The notes below the pieces were generated by a model. That model saw only the letters and a program-made list of their open reading frames with translations. It was not told the DNA's origin and did not search any database. This document shows, piece by piece, positions 31,991 through 40,380 of a DNA stretch of 58,673 nucleotides. The DNA is from Gammaproteobacteria bacterium (GTDB lineage: Bacteria > Pseudomonadota > Gammaproteobacteria > Pseudomonadales > Azotimanducaceae). The first letter of the stretch is position 1; each line of letters opens with the position of its first letter. The stretch is from assembly GCA_007694905.1 (NCBI GenBank), contig REEU01000295.1, forward strand, positions 1-58,673. The letters run 5' to 3'. The position numbers and the translations under genes are program-made.

Positions 31991-33763
31991 TCAGTAGGTG
32001 CGGGCCATGGGTTCGAAAGTCTCCACGGTCTTGGGAGAAAAGTTCACCGCCCGCTTACCGACGCGACGTTCCGCCGGGTAGTACATGGAATGGCACAGCC
32101 AATTCTCGTCATCCCGTTCCTGAAAATCGTCACGGGCATGGGCCCCACGACTTTCGTTGCGCTCCATGGCCGGAATCGCGGTGGCTTCCGCGACTTCCAG
32201 CAGGTTGCCGAGTTCGAGCGCCTCAAGCCGTGCCGTGTTGAACGCCGAGCTCTTGTCAGGAAGGTGGACCTTGGAAATCCGTTCCCTGAGATCGGCGAGC
32301 TGCTCGACGCCTTTCGCCATGTATTCCTCGGTGCGGAATACACCGAAGTTGTTCTGCATGCAGTTTTGCAGTTCCTTGCGCAAGGTCGCAACGCTCTCGC
32401 CGGAACTCGACTCGTTCATTGCCTCTAGACGTGCCATCGCGCGCTCGAAGTCACTGTCACTGGCATCGCGGAAACTGACGCCCTGGCGCAGCGACTCCTC
32501 GATGTGCATGCCCGCCGCCCGACCGAACACCACCAGATCGAGCAGGGAATTGCCGCCGAGCCGGTTGGCACCATGCACCGACACGCAGGCCGCCTCGCCG
32601 CAGGCGAACAGACCCGGGATGAACGCATCGTTGCCATCGGGACCTGCGGTGATGGCCTGCCCGTGCACGTTGGTCGCAATGCCACCCATCATGTAGTGGC
32701 AGGTGGGTACCACCGGGATCGGCTCCTTCACCGGATCCACGTGAGCAAAGGTCTTCGACAGCTCACAGATCCCCGGCAAACGGCTGTTGAGAATCTTCTC
32801 GCCGAGATGGTCCAGCTTGAGCAGCACATGGTCCCCTTCCGGGCCGCAACCGCGCCCCTCAAGGATCTCGAGCACCATGGACCGGGCAACCACGTCCCGT
32901 CCGGCAAGATCCTTGGCATTGGGGGCATAGCGCTCCATGAAACGCTCCCCATCCTTGTTGATGAGATAACCACCCTCACCCCGGCAGCCTTCAGTCACCA
33001 GGGTTCCGGCACCGTAAATCCCGGTGGGATGGAACTGCCACATCTCCATATCCTGCACTGGGACGCCAGCGCGCAGGGCCATGCCGATCCCGTCGCCGGT
33101 ATTCATCAGCGCATTGGTGGTCGAGGCATAGATGCGCCCGGCACCACCGGTAGCCAGTACCACTGCCTTGGTCTTGATATACACGGTCTCGCCAGACTCG
33201 ATGCAGATGGCGATGACTCCGGTCACGGCACCGTCCTGGTTGGTCACCAGATCCACTGCGAACCACTCTGAAAGAATGGTGGTCTCCGCCTTCAGGTTCT
33301 GCTGGTACAGCGTGTGAAGCAGGGCGTGGCCGGTCCGATCGGCTGCAGCACAGGTTCGGGCTGCCTGCCCGCCCTTGCCGTAGTCCTTCGACTGACCACC
33401 AAAGGGACGCTGGTAGATCCGCCCGGTCTCGGTCCGGGAGAAGGGCAACCCCATGTGCTCCAGTTCGAACACCGCCTGGGGGCCGACGCTGCACATGTAT
33501 TCGATGGCGTCCTGATCACCGATGTAATCCGAACCCTTGACGGTGTCGTACATGTGCCAGCGCCAGTCGTCGTTGGGATCATCGCTGGCGATCGCACACG
33601 TGATTCCGCCCTGGGCAGAGACAGTATGGGAACGGGTCGGGAACACCTTGGACAGCATCGCCGTATTCAGGCCGCTCTGCGCAAGCTGCAGGGAGGCGCG
33701 CATGCCAGCCCCACCGCCACCGACGATCACGGCATCAAAGGTCATGGTCCGAAGTTTGGCCAT
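31991..33763 (-). CDS. sdhA: Succinate dehydrogenase flavoprotein subunit
   Basis: SdhA oxidises succinate with covalent FAD. The 590-aa protein has the FAD motif [17 protein letters not shown], the His attachment site in [11 protein letters not shown], and the active-site segments [14 protein letters not shown] and [14 protein letters not shown]. It follows sdhD by three bases and is coupled to it. Normal length and motifs. Confidence 0.98.
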   Translation of the reverse strand: MAKLRTMTFDAVIVGGGGAGMRASLQLAQSGLNTAMLSKVFPTRSHTVSAQGGITCAIASDDPNDDWRWHMYDTVKGSDYIGDQDAIEYMCSVGPQAVFELEHMGLPFSRTETGRIYQRPFGGQSKDYGKGGQAARTCAAADRTGHALLHTLYQQNLKAETTILSEWFAVDLVTNQDGAVTGVIAICIESGETVYIKTKAVVLATGGAGRIYASTTNALMNTGDGIGMALRAGVPVQDMEMWQFHPTGIYGAGTLVTEGCRGEGGYLINKDGERFMERYAPNAKDLAGRDVVARSMVLEILEGRGCGPEGDHVLLKLDHLGEKILNSRLPGICELSKTFAHVDPVKEPIPVVPTCHYMMGGIATNVHGQAITAGPDGNDAFIPGLFACGEAACVSVHGANRLGGNSLLDLVVFGRAAGMHIEESLRQGVSFRDASDSDFERAMARLEAMNESSSGESVATLRKELQNCMQNNFGVFRTEEYMAKGVEQLADLRERISKVHLPDKSSAFNTARLEALELGNLLEVAEATAIPAMERNESRGAHARDDFQERDDENWLCHSMYYPAERRVGKRAVNFSPKTVETFEPMARTY

Positions 33764-33766
33764 CGG

Positions 33767-34141
33767 TCAGAGTCTCCAGAAGAGTTGCAGCGACCAGGCG
33801 ACGAAGATGAACAATGCACCGACGCAGACCGCCATGTAGATGGAACGAAAGACCGTTGCCCGTTGCCCGAAGTAATGCCCGCGAATGTAATCCGTACCCA
33901 CGGTCCACATGCCAATCCAGGCATGTGCTGCCACTGCCAGCACCGCCAGGGTGCTGAACAGACGCATGACCGTACCACCATGGAAGTCGACCCAGGAGGC
34001 GTAGTCGAGATCCGGCGTCAGCAGCAGGAATCCCGTAATCCAGATTGCGTACAGCGCCAGAATCACCGCACTGACACGTTGAATGATGTAATCGCTCAGA
34101 CCGCTGCGGGTCAGACTTGTCGCGCTCGTCACCATACCCAT
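33767..34141 (-). CDS. sdhD: Succinate dehydrogenase membrane anchor subunit SdhD
   Basis: SdhD is one of two anchor subunits holding heme b and the quinone site. The 124-aa protein has three hydrophobic helices (near residues 20-41, 58-78 and 98-120) and the heme/quinone motif AHAWIGMWTVGTDY with the conserved His, Asp and Tyr. It overlaps sdhC by 13 bases. An internal ATG at 34135 has better Shine-Dalgarno spacing and may be the true start; the difference is two residues. Confidence 0.95.
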   Translation of the reverse strand: MGMVTSATSLTRSGLSDYIIQRVSAVILALYAIWITGFLLLTPDLDYASWVDFHGGTVMRLFSTLAVLAVAAHAWIGMWTVGTDYIRGHYFGQRATVFRSIYMAVCVGALFIFVAWSLQLFWRL

Positions 34142-34506
34142 ATCCCCGCCAGGATGCTGATCACTACGGCAACGACGATGGTGAGCTGGGAAGCCAGTCG
34201 GGCACCCTCCAGCGTGTCACCGATGTCGAAGTCGAGAAACAGATGCTTGATGCCCGCGACCAGATGGTAGCCCAAGGCTGTCAGCAGTCCCCAGGTGATG
34301 AATTTGGCAAGGGGTGCGTCGAACAGCGCCAAGGCCTCGGCAAAGCCGCCCGGTGACTTAAGGGACAGATTGAAGGCGTAGAGCAGGAACGCCAGCCCCA
34401 CGAACAGGATCACGCCGGAGATGCGGTGGGTGATCGACGTCAGCGCCGGCAAGGGAAAGCTGAACTTGGTGAGATCAAGGTTCACAGGGCGTTCGCGTGT
34501 CTTCAT
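34129..34506 (-). CDS. sdhC: Succinate dehydrogenase cytochrome b556 subunit SdhC
   Basis: SdhC binds heme b with SdhD and forms part of the ubiquinone site. The 125-aa protein starts MKTRERPVNLDLTKFSFPLP, has the quinone-site Ser and Arg in ITHRISGVILF and the heme His in YHLVAGIKHLFLD, with three membrane helices. The frame is open upstream to 34923, but the conserved N-terminus and the promoter at 34686-34714 fix the start at 34506. That gives an untranslated leader of about 170 bases. Confidence 0.96.
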   Translation of the reverse strand: MKTRERPVNLDLTKFSFPLPALTSITHRISGVILFVGLAFLLYAFNLSLKSPGGFAEALALFDAPLAKFITWGLLTALGYHLVAGIKHLFLDFDIGDTLEGARLASQLTIVVAVVISILAGIWVW

Positions 34507-34685
34507 CCGCTTCTCTAATTGGCTGGGTGGTTGAAACCTGATAACGCGGTCGCATCTTGAGTCACATGCCGGGAACCGGGAGACTCGGATTCGAATCGCC
34601 ATGCGCTGCTTCGACCCCGGACGCTTCCGGACAATCCGGAAGACCGTGGGGGACGCCCTCGAAAGCACACCCGCGACCGGGCTGC

Positions 34686-34714
34686 ATGATAGATGTATGC
34701 CTCTGGGTTGACAA
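34686..34714 (-). promoter_or_regulatory. sdhCDAB promoter
   Basis: On the minus strand TTGTCA (34714-34709) is followed by 17 bases and TATCAT (34691-34686). Five of six and four of six positions match sigma-70 boxes with ideal spacing. The start would lie near 34679. It is likely the main promoter of the sdh-suc cluster. Confidence 0.7.
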
Positions 34715-34749
34715 ACAATTGCGCGGGCCGCGCACCTTGAGCTCCCGCG

Positions 34750-34778
34750 TTGACAACCCTCTGCGCCACCGATAGGTT
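34750..34778 (+). promoter_or_regulatory. gltA promoter
   Basis: A perfect TTGACA (34750-34755) is followed by 17 bases and TAGGTT (34773-34778), about 35 bases before the gltA ATG expected transcription start included. The -10 is weak, so an activator or a different sigma could contribute. Confidence 0.6.
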
Positions 34779-34819
34779 TCCGGCTCCAATCCCACCGTTG
34801 CCACCCCCAGGAGCCACGC

Positions 34820-36103
34820 ATGGCCAAGAAAGCCCTGCTCACCATCGAGGGCCGTGACCCCATCGAACTGCCGATCCTCTCCGGGAGTACCGGCCCGGAC
34901 GTCATCGACGTTTCCAAGCTCACGGCGCAGGGTTACTTCACCTACGATCCGGGCTTCGTTTCCACCGCGTCATGCGACTCCGCCATCACCTACATCGACG
35001 GAGACGCCGGCACACTGCTGCACCGGGGCTACCCCATCGAGCAGCTCGCCGAAAATTCCGACTTTCTGGAGATGTGCTATCTGCTGCTGTACGGCGAGTT
35101 GCCGACGGCCGATGAGAAGGCACAGTTCGACTACACCATCAGTCACCACACCATGGTCCACGAACAGATCAGGGTGTTCTTCAACGGGTTTCGTCGTGAC
35201 GCCCACCCGATGGCCATCATGATCGGTGTCGTCGGTGCCCTGTCGGCCTTCTACCATGACTCCCTGGATATCGCAGACGAGCGCCACCGCAACGTGTCCG
35301 CTATGCGCTTGATTGCGAAAATGCCGACGCTTGCCGCCATGTGCTACAAATACTCGCTGGGCCAGCCGTTCATGTATCCGCGCAATGACCTCAACTACGC
35401 GGAGAACTTCCTGTACATGATGTTCGGCGTGCCCTGCGAAACCTATGAGGTGAATCCGATCATCGCCCGCGCCATGGACCGTATTTTCATGCTGCATGCG
35501 GACCATGAGCAGAACGCGTCCACATCCACCGTCCGTCTCGCCGGCTCCACCGGGGCAAACCCTTTTGCATGTATAGCTTCGGGCATCGCAGCGCTGTGGG
35601 GACCTTCTCACGGCGGTGCCAACGAGGCGGTCCTGAACATGCTCGACGAGATCGGGGACGTGTCCAGGGTCAGTGAGTTCGTCAAGCGTGCCAAGGACAA
35701 GGACGACCCGTTCCGGTTGATGGGGTTCGGGCACCGGGTGTACAAAAACTACGACCCTCGCGCCCGGGTCATGAAGCAGACCTGTGACGAGGTGCTCGAT
35801 CAACTCGGCGTGAACAACGATCCCCAGCTGCAACTCGCCATGGAGCTGGAGAAGATCGCGCTGGAGGACCCGTACTTCGTGGAGAAGAAACTGTATCCGA
35901 ACGTGGACTTCTACTCTGGCATCATCCTCAAAGCCATCGGGATACCGGTGAGCATGTTCACCGTGATGTTCGCAACCGGCCGGACCCCGGGCTGGATCGC
36001 ACACTGGAACGAAATGATCAGCGGCAGCTACAAGATCGGCCGCCCCCGACAGCTCTACACGGGCGAGAACCAGCGGGACTTCAAGCCCATGAAGGACCGC
36101 TGA
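34820..36103 (+). CDS. gltA: Citrate synthase (type II, hexameric class)
   Basis: GltA condenses acetyl-CoA and oxaloacetate. The 427-aa length and N-terminal extension (residues 1-45) are typical of NADH-regulated hexameric enzymes of gammaproteobacteria. Catalytic residues sit in [27 protein letters not shown] and [20 protein letters not shown] lies six bases before the ATG. It is divergent from sdhCDAB, as in E. coli, and convergent with the dehydrogenase at 36122. Confidence 0.97.
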   Translation: MAKKALLTIEGRDPIELPILSGSTGPDVIDVSKLTAQGYFTYDPGFVSTASCDSAITYIDGDAGTLLHRGYPIEQLAENSDFLEMCYLLLYGELPTADEKAQFDYTISHHTMVHEQIRVFFNGFRRDAHPMAIMIGVVGALSAFYHDSLDIADERHRNVSAMRLIAKMPTLAAMCYKYSLGQPFMYPRNDLNYAENFLYMMFGVPCETYEVNPIIARAMDRIFMLHADHEQNASTSTVRLAGSTGANPFACIASGIAALWGPSHGGANEAVLNMLDEIGDVSRVSEFVKRAKDKDDPFRLMGFGHRVYKNYDPRARVMKQTCDEVLDQLGVNNDPQLQLAMELEKIALEDPYFVEKKLYPNVDFYSGIILKAIGIPVSMFTVMFATGRTPGWIAHWNEMISGSYKIGRPRQLYTGENQRDFKPMKDR

Positions 36104-36121
36104 CAGACGTAGCAGCCGCTC

Positions 36122-37021
36122 TCACCCGGGGGCGCGTTCGGGCGCACCGCCCGGCGCGCCCTTCTCCAGACGGGTGAGCAGGCTCGAGGTGTCCCAGCGG
36201 CCTCCTCCGCTGGCCTGCACGTCAGCATAGAACTGATCCACGAGTGCCGTAAGCGGCAGGCGCGCCCCGCTGCGGCGGGCCTCATCCAGCGCGATCGCCA
36301 GGTCCTTGCGCATCCAGTCCACCGCGAATCCGAAATCGAAGTGACCTGCGAGCATGCTCGCGCTGCGATTCTCCATCTGCCAGGACTGGGCCGCGCCTTT
36401 ACTGATCACGTCCACGACCGCGGTCGCATCCAGCCCCACCCGACGCGCCAGATGCAGCCCTTCGGCAAGGCCCTGCAGAACACCCGCAATGCAAACCTGG
36501 TTGACCATCTTCGCGAGCTGGCCACTGCCGGCCGGCCCCAGGAGGCGCGCAGACCGTGCATAGGTCTCGAACACGGGCTGCACGGCCTCGAACGTGGACA
36601 TGGCACCGCCCACCATGACGGTGAGCTGGCCATTCTCGGCACCTGCCTGACCACCGGATACAGGCGCATCAAGGAAGGCCAGCTCGCGTTCATTGCAGGC
36701 CTCGGCGAGCTCCCGCGCCAGGTTGGCCGAGGCCGTGGTGTGGTCCACCAGGATCGCACCCTTGTGCATCCCGGCAAGCGCACCATCGTCACCGTAGATC
36801 ACGGCCCGCACATCATCATCGTTGCCCACGCAGCAGCAAACGACCGCTGCCTCAGCGACTGCCTCCCTCGGCGTAGCGGCTCGCCGCCCGGGATGCTCAT
36901 CGAGCCAGGCCGCCGCCCGCGGCTCGGTCCGATTGAAAACGCAGACATCGAAACCCGATGCCGCCAGATGTCCCGCCATGGGATAGCCCATGACACCGAG
37001 TCCAATGAAGGTCACACGCAT
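36122..37021 (-). CDS. NAD(P)-dependent beta-hydroxyacid dehydrogenase (GarR/MmsB-like)
   Basis: The 299-aa protein belongs to the 3-hydroxyisobutyrate / tartronate-semialdehyde reductase family. It shows the Rossmann motif FIGLGVMGYPMAGHLAASG at the N-terminus, the substrate motif DAPVSGGQAGAENGQLTVMVGG near residue 120, which marks the family, and the catalytic Lys in GSGQLAKMVNQV near residue 170. The exact substrate cannot be told from sequence. The ATG at 37021 follows CAGGAG at good spacing; 13 extra upstream residues (start 37060) are unlikely. It stands alone, convergent to gltA and divergent from ppiB. Confidence 0.9.
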   Translation of the reverse strand: MRVTFIGLGVMGYPMAGHLAASGFDVCVFNRTEPRAAAWLDEHPGRRAATPREAVAEAAVVCCCVGNDDDVRAVIYGDDGALAGMHKGAILVDHTTASANLARELAEACNERELAFLDAPVSGGQAGAENGQLTVMVGGAMSTFEAVQPVFETYARSARLLGPAGSGQLAKMVNQVCIAGVLQGLAEGLHLARRVGLDATAVVDVISKGAAQSWQMENRSASMLAGHFDFGFAVDWMRKDLAIALDEARRSGARLPLTALVDQFYADVQASGGGRWDTSSLLTRLEKGAPGGAPERAPG

Positions 37022-37187
37022 GGCCGACTCCTGTAACGATGATGAGTGCTGATCGTTCATTTTGAGAGCATAACGGGTGAGCTGCGTACGACGGCCTGCA
37101 GTCGCCTTCGGGGGACGATCTGCTTACACTGGCGCCCCTTCATGACCGGCACGCCGCCGTGTCGCCCCATCCCCTGAGGAGATCCGC

Positions 37188-37709
37188 ATGTCCGATACAC
37201 CTGTCGGCGTGGAATTCGTAACCGATCGCGGCACGATCCACCTGCGCCTGTTTCCCGAACACGCACCCGTGACCGTGGCCAGCTTCGCCAATCTCGTCAA
37301 GCGCGGCTTCTACGACGGCCTCGGTTTTCACCGGGTGATTCCCGACTTCATGGTTCAGGGCGGCTGCCCCCGGGGCACCGGAACCGGAGACCCCGGCTAC
37401 CGTTTCGAGGACGAATGCACGCCTGAGCTGCGTCACGACGGCCCGGGCAAGCTGTCCATGGCCAATGCCGGCCCGGGAACGAACGGCAGCCAGTTCTTCA
37501 TCACCCACGTCGCCACGCCCTGGCTCGACGACGCACACACCATCTTCGGTGAAGTGCTCGGCCCGGAGGATCAAGAGGTGGTGAATGCCATCGCCCAGGG
37601 CGACAAGATTCAGAAGGCTAAGCTCACCGGGGACGTCGATGCAGTATTCGCTGGTCAGGAGAAGCGCCTGGAGGAATGGAACCGGACGCTGGATCGGGCC
37701 AAGAGCTGA
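37188..37709 (+). CDS. ppiB: Cytosolic peptidyl-prolyl cis-trans isomerase, cyclophilin type
   Basis: This cyclophilin accelerates proline isomerisation during folding. The 173-aa protein has the family core [19 protein letters not shown] (active-site Arg, Phe, Met, Gln), [16 protein letters not shown] and the HTIFGEVL segment. There is no signal peptide, so it is cytosolic. It ends 50 bases before the convergent sigma factor gene, with a long perfect hairpin between them. Confidence 0.95.
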   Translation: MSDTPVGVEFVTDRGTIHLRLFPEHAPVTVASFANLVKRGFYDGLGFHRVIPDFMVQGGCPRGTGTGDPGYRFEDECTPELRHDGPGKLSMANAGPGTNGSQFFITHVATPWLDDAHTIFGEVLGPEDQEVVNAIAQGDKIQKAKLTGDVDAVFAGQEKRLEEWNRTLDRAKS

Positions 37710-37717
37710 TGCACCGC

Positions 37718-37756
37718 CATCCGTCGCCCGGCTCCTTTGGAACCGGGCGACGGATG
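37718..37756. terminator. Bidirectional hairpin between ppiB and the sigma factor gene
   Basis: A perfect 14-bp stem (37718-37731 with 37743-37756) with an 11-base loop lies between two convergent genes and ends four bases from the sigma-gene stop. No T-run flanks it on either side, so it may need Rho or act mainly as a 3'-end stabiliser. Confidence 0.7.
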
Positions 37757-37759
37757 AAA

Positions 37760-38824
37760 TCAGACGGCGAGTTCGAGGCGATCGATACCCGCCTCGCACA
37801 TGGCCTTGCGCAGCTGGGCCATGGCCTGAATCTGAATCTGGCGGACCCGCTCACGGGCGAGATTGATTTCTCGACCCACTTCCTCGAGGGTGTGCGGCTC
37901 ATAGCCGCGCAGTCCAAAGCGCCGGCAGAGGATTTCCCGCGGACGCGCGGCCAGCTCATCCAACCAGGCGTCGAGCTGGCTCCCGAACTGCTCCCGCATC
38001 ACTTCCGACTCCGGGTCACCACCTTCGGGATCACAGACGTTTTCGAGCATGTGCCCGTCGCCCGCATCCGCGGCGTGATCAGCGGCCCGGGTTTGATGAT
38101 GCAGGGCCAGCAGGTCACGCACCTCACCCGCATCACGATCCATGCGCTCTGCAATTGCCTCGGGTGACGGCGAACCTGTTGCGACGCTGGCAGCATCATG
38201 CTGCTCGGCATCCCGCGCTGCACGCAGGCACCCATGGACGGCTTTGGCCACGTGCACCGGCAACCGAATCATCCGGCTCTGGTTCATCAGGCCACGCTCG
38301 ATGGCCTGACGGATCCACCAGGTGGCGTAGGTCGAGAACCTGAAGCCGCGCTCGGGGTCGAACTTTTCGACGGCGCGAATCAGGCCCAGGTTGCCCTCCT
38401 CGATCAGATCCGCCAGCGGCAGACCACGATTCAGATAGCGCCGGGCCAGCATCACGACCAGGCGCAGGTTGCATTCGATCATCCGCGACCGGGCAGCGGC
38501 ATCGCCCTTCTGCACCAGGCGGGCGAGATCCCGCTCGGATTGTGCGTCGAGCAGTCCGGCCGCGCTGATTTCACGCAGATAGATGTCCGTTGCGTCCAGC
38601 GACGCGCCCGTATCCTGCTCGCTGCCGACAACGGCCGCTGCGGCGGTCGCACGGCCCTTCCGCACCGCTGCGCGTTTGGCGCGCGGCGGTGCTGCGTCTG
38701 CTTCGCGAACCCACGGTGCCGAACCCGGCGCCGCGTAGCCCTCGCTGAAGGTTTCCTTGAACGTTTCGGTGAATGTTTCCATGAGCGGCTCCGCGAGCGC
38801 TTCATCGTGGCTGAAATCATCCAT
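37760..38824 (-). CDS. RpoS-like sigma-70 family factor (group 2)
   Basis: The 354-aa protein is a primary-like alternative sigma factor. Residues 76-90 ([16 protein letters not shown]) are RpoS-type region 1.2. Region 2 spans about 105-180 ([44 protein letters not shown]-type core), region 3 about 185-255, and region 4 about 285-340 with the -35-reading helix [11 protein letters not shown]. The first 75 residues are an unusual extension with three ETF repeats (residues 16-27). Family likeness to RpoS is strong, but it is not beside nlpD/pcm. It is translationally coupled to the response regulator upstream (8-base overlap). The ATG at 38824 has GAGGTG before it. Confidence 0.88.
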   Translation of the reverse strand: MDDFSHDEALAEPLMETFTETFKETFSEGYAAPGSAPWVREADAAPPRAKRAAVRKGRATAAAAVVGSEQDTGASLDATDIYLREISAAGLLDAQSERDLARLVQKGDAAARSRMIECNLRLVVMLARRYLNRGLPLADLIEEGNLGLIRAVEKFDPERGFRFSTYATWWIRQAIERGLMNQSRMIRLPVHVAKAVHGCLRAARDAEQHDAASVATGSPSPEAIAERMDRDAGEVRDLLALHHQTRAADHAADAGDGHMLENVCDPEGGDPESEVMREQFGSQLDAWLDELAARPREILCRRFGLRGYEPHTLEEVGREINLARERVRQIQIQAMAQLRKAMCEAGIDRLELAV

Positions 38825-39446
38825 GGCACACCTCACTATTCGTGGCCTGCGACATTGATTGGGGGCGGCTCACCGTCGCGAGCCCACAAGCTTCGATCAC
38901 CTCGTCGTTGGAGAACGGTTTGCGCATGAACCGGTCGGCGCCGGCGGCCAGGATCTTCTGGACCCGGTCTGGCGAGTAGTAGCCGGTCATGGCGACCACC
39001 CGGATGTGGCTGGTGCGTGAATCCGACTTGAGCTGGCGACAGACTTCGAAGCCATCGACCCCCGGCATCATGAGGTCCAGCAGCACCACGTCCGGGTCGA
39101 AAGTGTGGACCTTGGTCCCTGCCTCGAAGCCATCGAACGCGCAATCCACCTCGATTTCGCGGCCCATGCGGCGGCTCCAGGCGTGCAGTAGTTCCACCAG
39201 GAAACGATTGAGCTGCCGATCGTCGTCCACCACCAGCAGGCGGCGAACGTTGCCATCCGACTCACGCGGCAGGCGGATGCCCCGCTCATGTGCAAACTGC
39301 TGGACGGCCTCCCGGGTGAAGCGACGATGACCACCGGCTGTGGTCGTGGCATCGAGCAGGCCCTTACTGGCCCACTGGCGCACAGTGATGGGCGATACCA
39401 TCAGCATGCGTGCCACTTCGTTGGGAGTAAGATAGTCCTTGCTCAT
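38817..39446 (-). CDS. Response regulator: excisionase/MerR-type HTH fused to receiver domain
   Basis: The 209-aa protein has an N-terminal helix-turn-helix of the excisionase/MerR kind (residues 5-57; [19 protein letters not shown] and [12 protein letters not shown]) followed by a complete receiver domain (residues 68-190). Receiver residues are present: Asp74/Asp75, phosphoacceptor Asp124 in [12 protein letters not shown], Thr154 and Lys176. DNA-binding domain first and receiver second is the reverse of the usual order. AGGGG lies six bases before the ATG. No kinase is adjacent. Its stop overlaps the sigma gene start, so the pair forms an operon, probably controlling or sensing for the sigma factor. 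Function is inferred only. Confidence 0.88.
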   Translation of the reverse strand: MSKDYLTPNEVARMLMVSPITVRQWASKGLLDATTTAGGHRRFTREAVQQFAHERGIRLPRESDGNVRRLLVVDDDRQLNRFLVELLHAWSRRMGREIEVDCAFDGFEAGTKVHTFDPDVVLLDLMMPGVDGFEVCRQLKSDSRTSHIRVVAMTGYYSPDRVQKILAAGADRFMRKPFSNDEVIEACGLATVSRPQSMSQATNSEVCHG

Positions 39447-39498
39447 CGTTACCCCTTATCGCCCTGATTCGTTGTTCCGACGGCTTAATCGAATACAT

Positions 39499-39579
39499 GT
39501 AGCGATTTGAAGGCCGAGGGAGCATCTTTGTGGCGAAGACTATATCGATTTAATCGTTTAGAGCGTAAATATCGATTTG
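39499..39579. repeat. Three direct copies of an 11-base motif (RTAKCGATTTR)
   Basis: GTAGCGATTTG (39499-39509), ATATCGATTTA (39542-39552) and ATATCGATTTG (39569-39579) share one orientation, spaced 43 and 27 bases start to start. They lie 53-133 bases before the start of the HTH-receiver gene. A related TTAATCGAA (39485-39493) is nearby. They are candidate binding sites, perhaps for the regulator itself. Confidence 0.55.
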
Positions 39580-39746
39580 GAATGAGCGCCAAACCGCTTA
39601 TGCCGACCCGTCAGCAGCGATTCAGCTTGGGGATACGGCCGCGCGGTGAGCAGGACACTGGGCCGGAGGGGGCCCTGCAGGGGCGGGGGCGGACGGATGG
39701 ACCGACGCACCCGGGCGGGATGGTCTCGGCTCAGGAGCGCCGGTCA

Positions 39747-39770
39747 ACGCGGATTCAAGCGAATCCGCGT
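39747..39770 (-). terminator. Hairpin downstream of the UspA-like gene
   Basis: ACGCGGATTC and GAATCCGCGT form a perfect 10-bp stem with an AAGC loop, 59 bases past the stop of the usp gene. There is no T-run, so it is a possible rather than certain terminator. Confidence 0.45.
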
Positions 39771-39828
39771 CAATGAGGCTTTGCAGCGGGTTCGCTGCAC
39801 TGTGACCTTCAGAGCTGCCTCGGGGAAC

Positions 39829-40290
39829 TCAGTTTTCGAGGGCGACCCGAACAGCAAGCACGTCGCAGGACGCTCCGTGCAGAACACCATTCGCCGTGGA
39901 ACCGAGCAGAAGACCGAGACCATGTCGGCCGTGACTGCCGATCACGATCAGATCGATACCCTCCTCTTTGGCGAGCCGGTGGATCTCGCGGGACGCGGAA
40001 CCGACAGGAACGAACAACCGATCCTTATCGACGCCGATGTCCTTGCCCATTTTTGCAAGCTGCTCCTGGGCGTGGCTGACCGCCTGCTGCTCCAAGGTGG
40101 CCATCTGGGCGGAAAAGTCACCGGCGAGGCCTACGGCACCGAAACCGCCATAGACATGTTCGATGGGTTTGACGACGTGAACCAGAGCGAGTTTGGCGCC
40201 ATCCCTCTCGGCGATATGCTGCGCCTTGACCAGGACCTGGTCACTTTCCTCGGTGAGATCGACGGCGACGAGTACATTCTTGTAGCTCAT
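39829..40290 (-). CDS. Universal stress protein, UspA family
   Basis: The 153-aa single-domain protein starts MSYKNVLVAVDLTEESDQVL and ends with the ATP-binding signature GSHGRHGLGLLLGSTANGV, typical of ATP-binding Usp proteins. These are stress-induced cytosolic proteins of varied roles. The ATG at 40290 fits the family; an upstream Met at 40323 would add eleven atypical residues. It is monocistronic, lying between a GGDEF-like gene and the regulator-sigma operon, which suits a general-stress region. Confidence 0.93.
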   Translation of the reverse strand: MSYKNVLVAVDLTEESDQVLVKAQHIAERDGAKLALVHVVKPIEHVYGGFGAVGLAGDFSAQMATLEQQAVSHAQEQLAKMGKDIGVDKDRLFVPVGSASREIHRLAKEEGIDLIVIGSHGRHGLGLLLGSTANGVLHGASCDVLAVRVALEN

Positions 40291-40380
40291 GGAACGGTCC
40301 CTTACTGGTAGCGAAACGAGCATGATGACATGGGGCCACGTCCAGTGCGCCCAGTACCATGATGCAGGTCAAGCGATTGG

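Larger units (their letters stand above)
34507..34819. other. Divergent sdhC-gltA control region
   Basis: This 313-base gap holds the promoters of both transcripts. The sdhC promoter is at 34686-34714 and the gltA promoter at 34750-34778. The octamer GTTGACAA occurs twice in the same orientation, at 34707-34714 and 34749-34756. The sdhC leader contains an 8-bp perfect hairpin (34624-34642, CTTCCGGA/TCCGGAAG) and a GATTCGAATC palindrome (34588-34597). No protein-coding signal was seen. Confidence 0.7.
39447..39828. other. 382-base intergenic region upstream of the regulator-sigma operon
   Basis: The first 130 bases (39450-39580) are AT-rich and carry three copies of an 11-base motif, likely with the operon promoter. 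The remaining part is very GC-rich with no coding signal and ends in a 10-bp perfect hairpin (39747-39770) behind the usp gene. A short open frame here (39507-39776) has no protein-like composition and is not called. Confidence 0.6.

Noticed and set aside
34588-34597. GATTCGAATC in the sdhC leader looked like a tRNA T-arm
   Set aside because: No anticodon arm or acceptor stem could be found around it, so it is only a palindrome.
39507-39776. 89-codon open frame in the regulator upstream region
   Set aside because: It crosses the repeat island and a very GC-rich low-complexity stretch, with no Shine-Dalgarno and no family resemblance.
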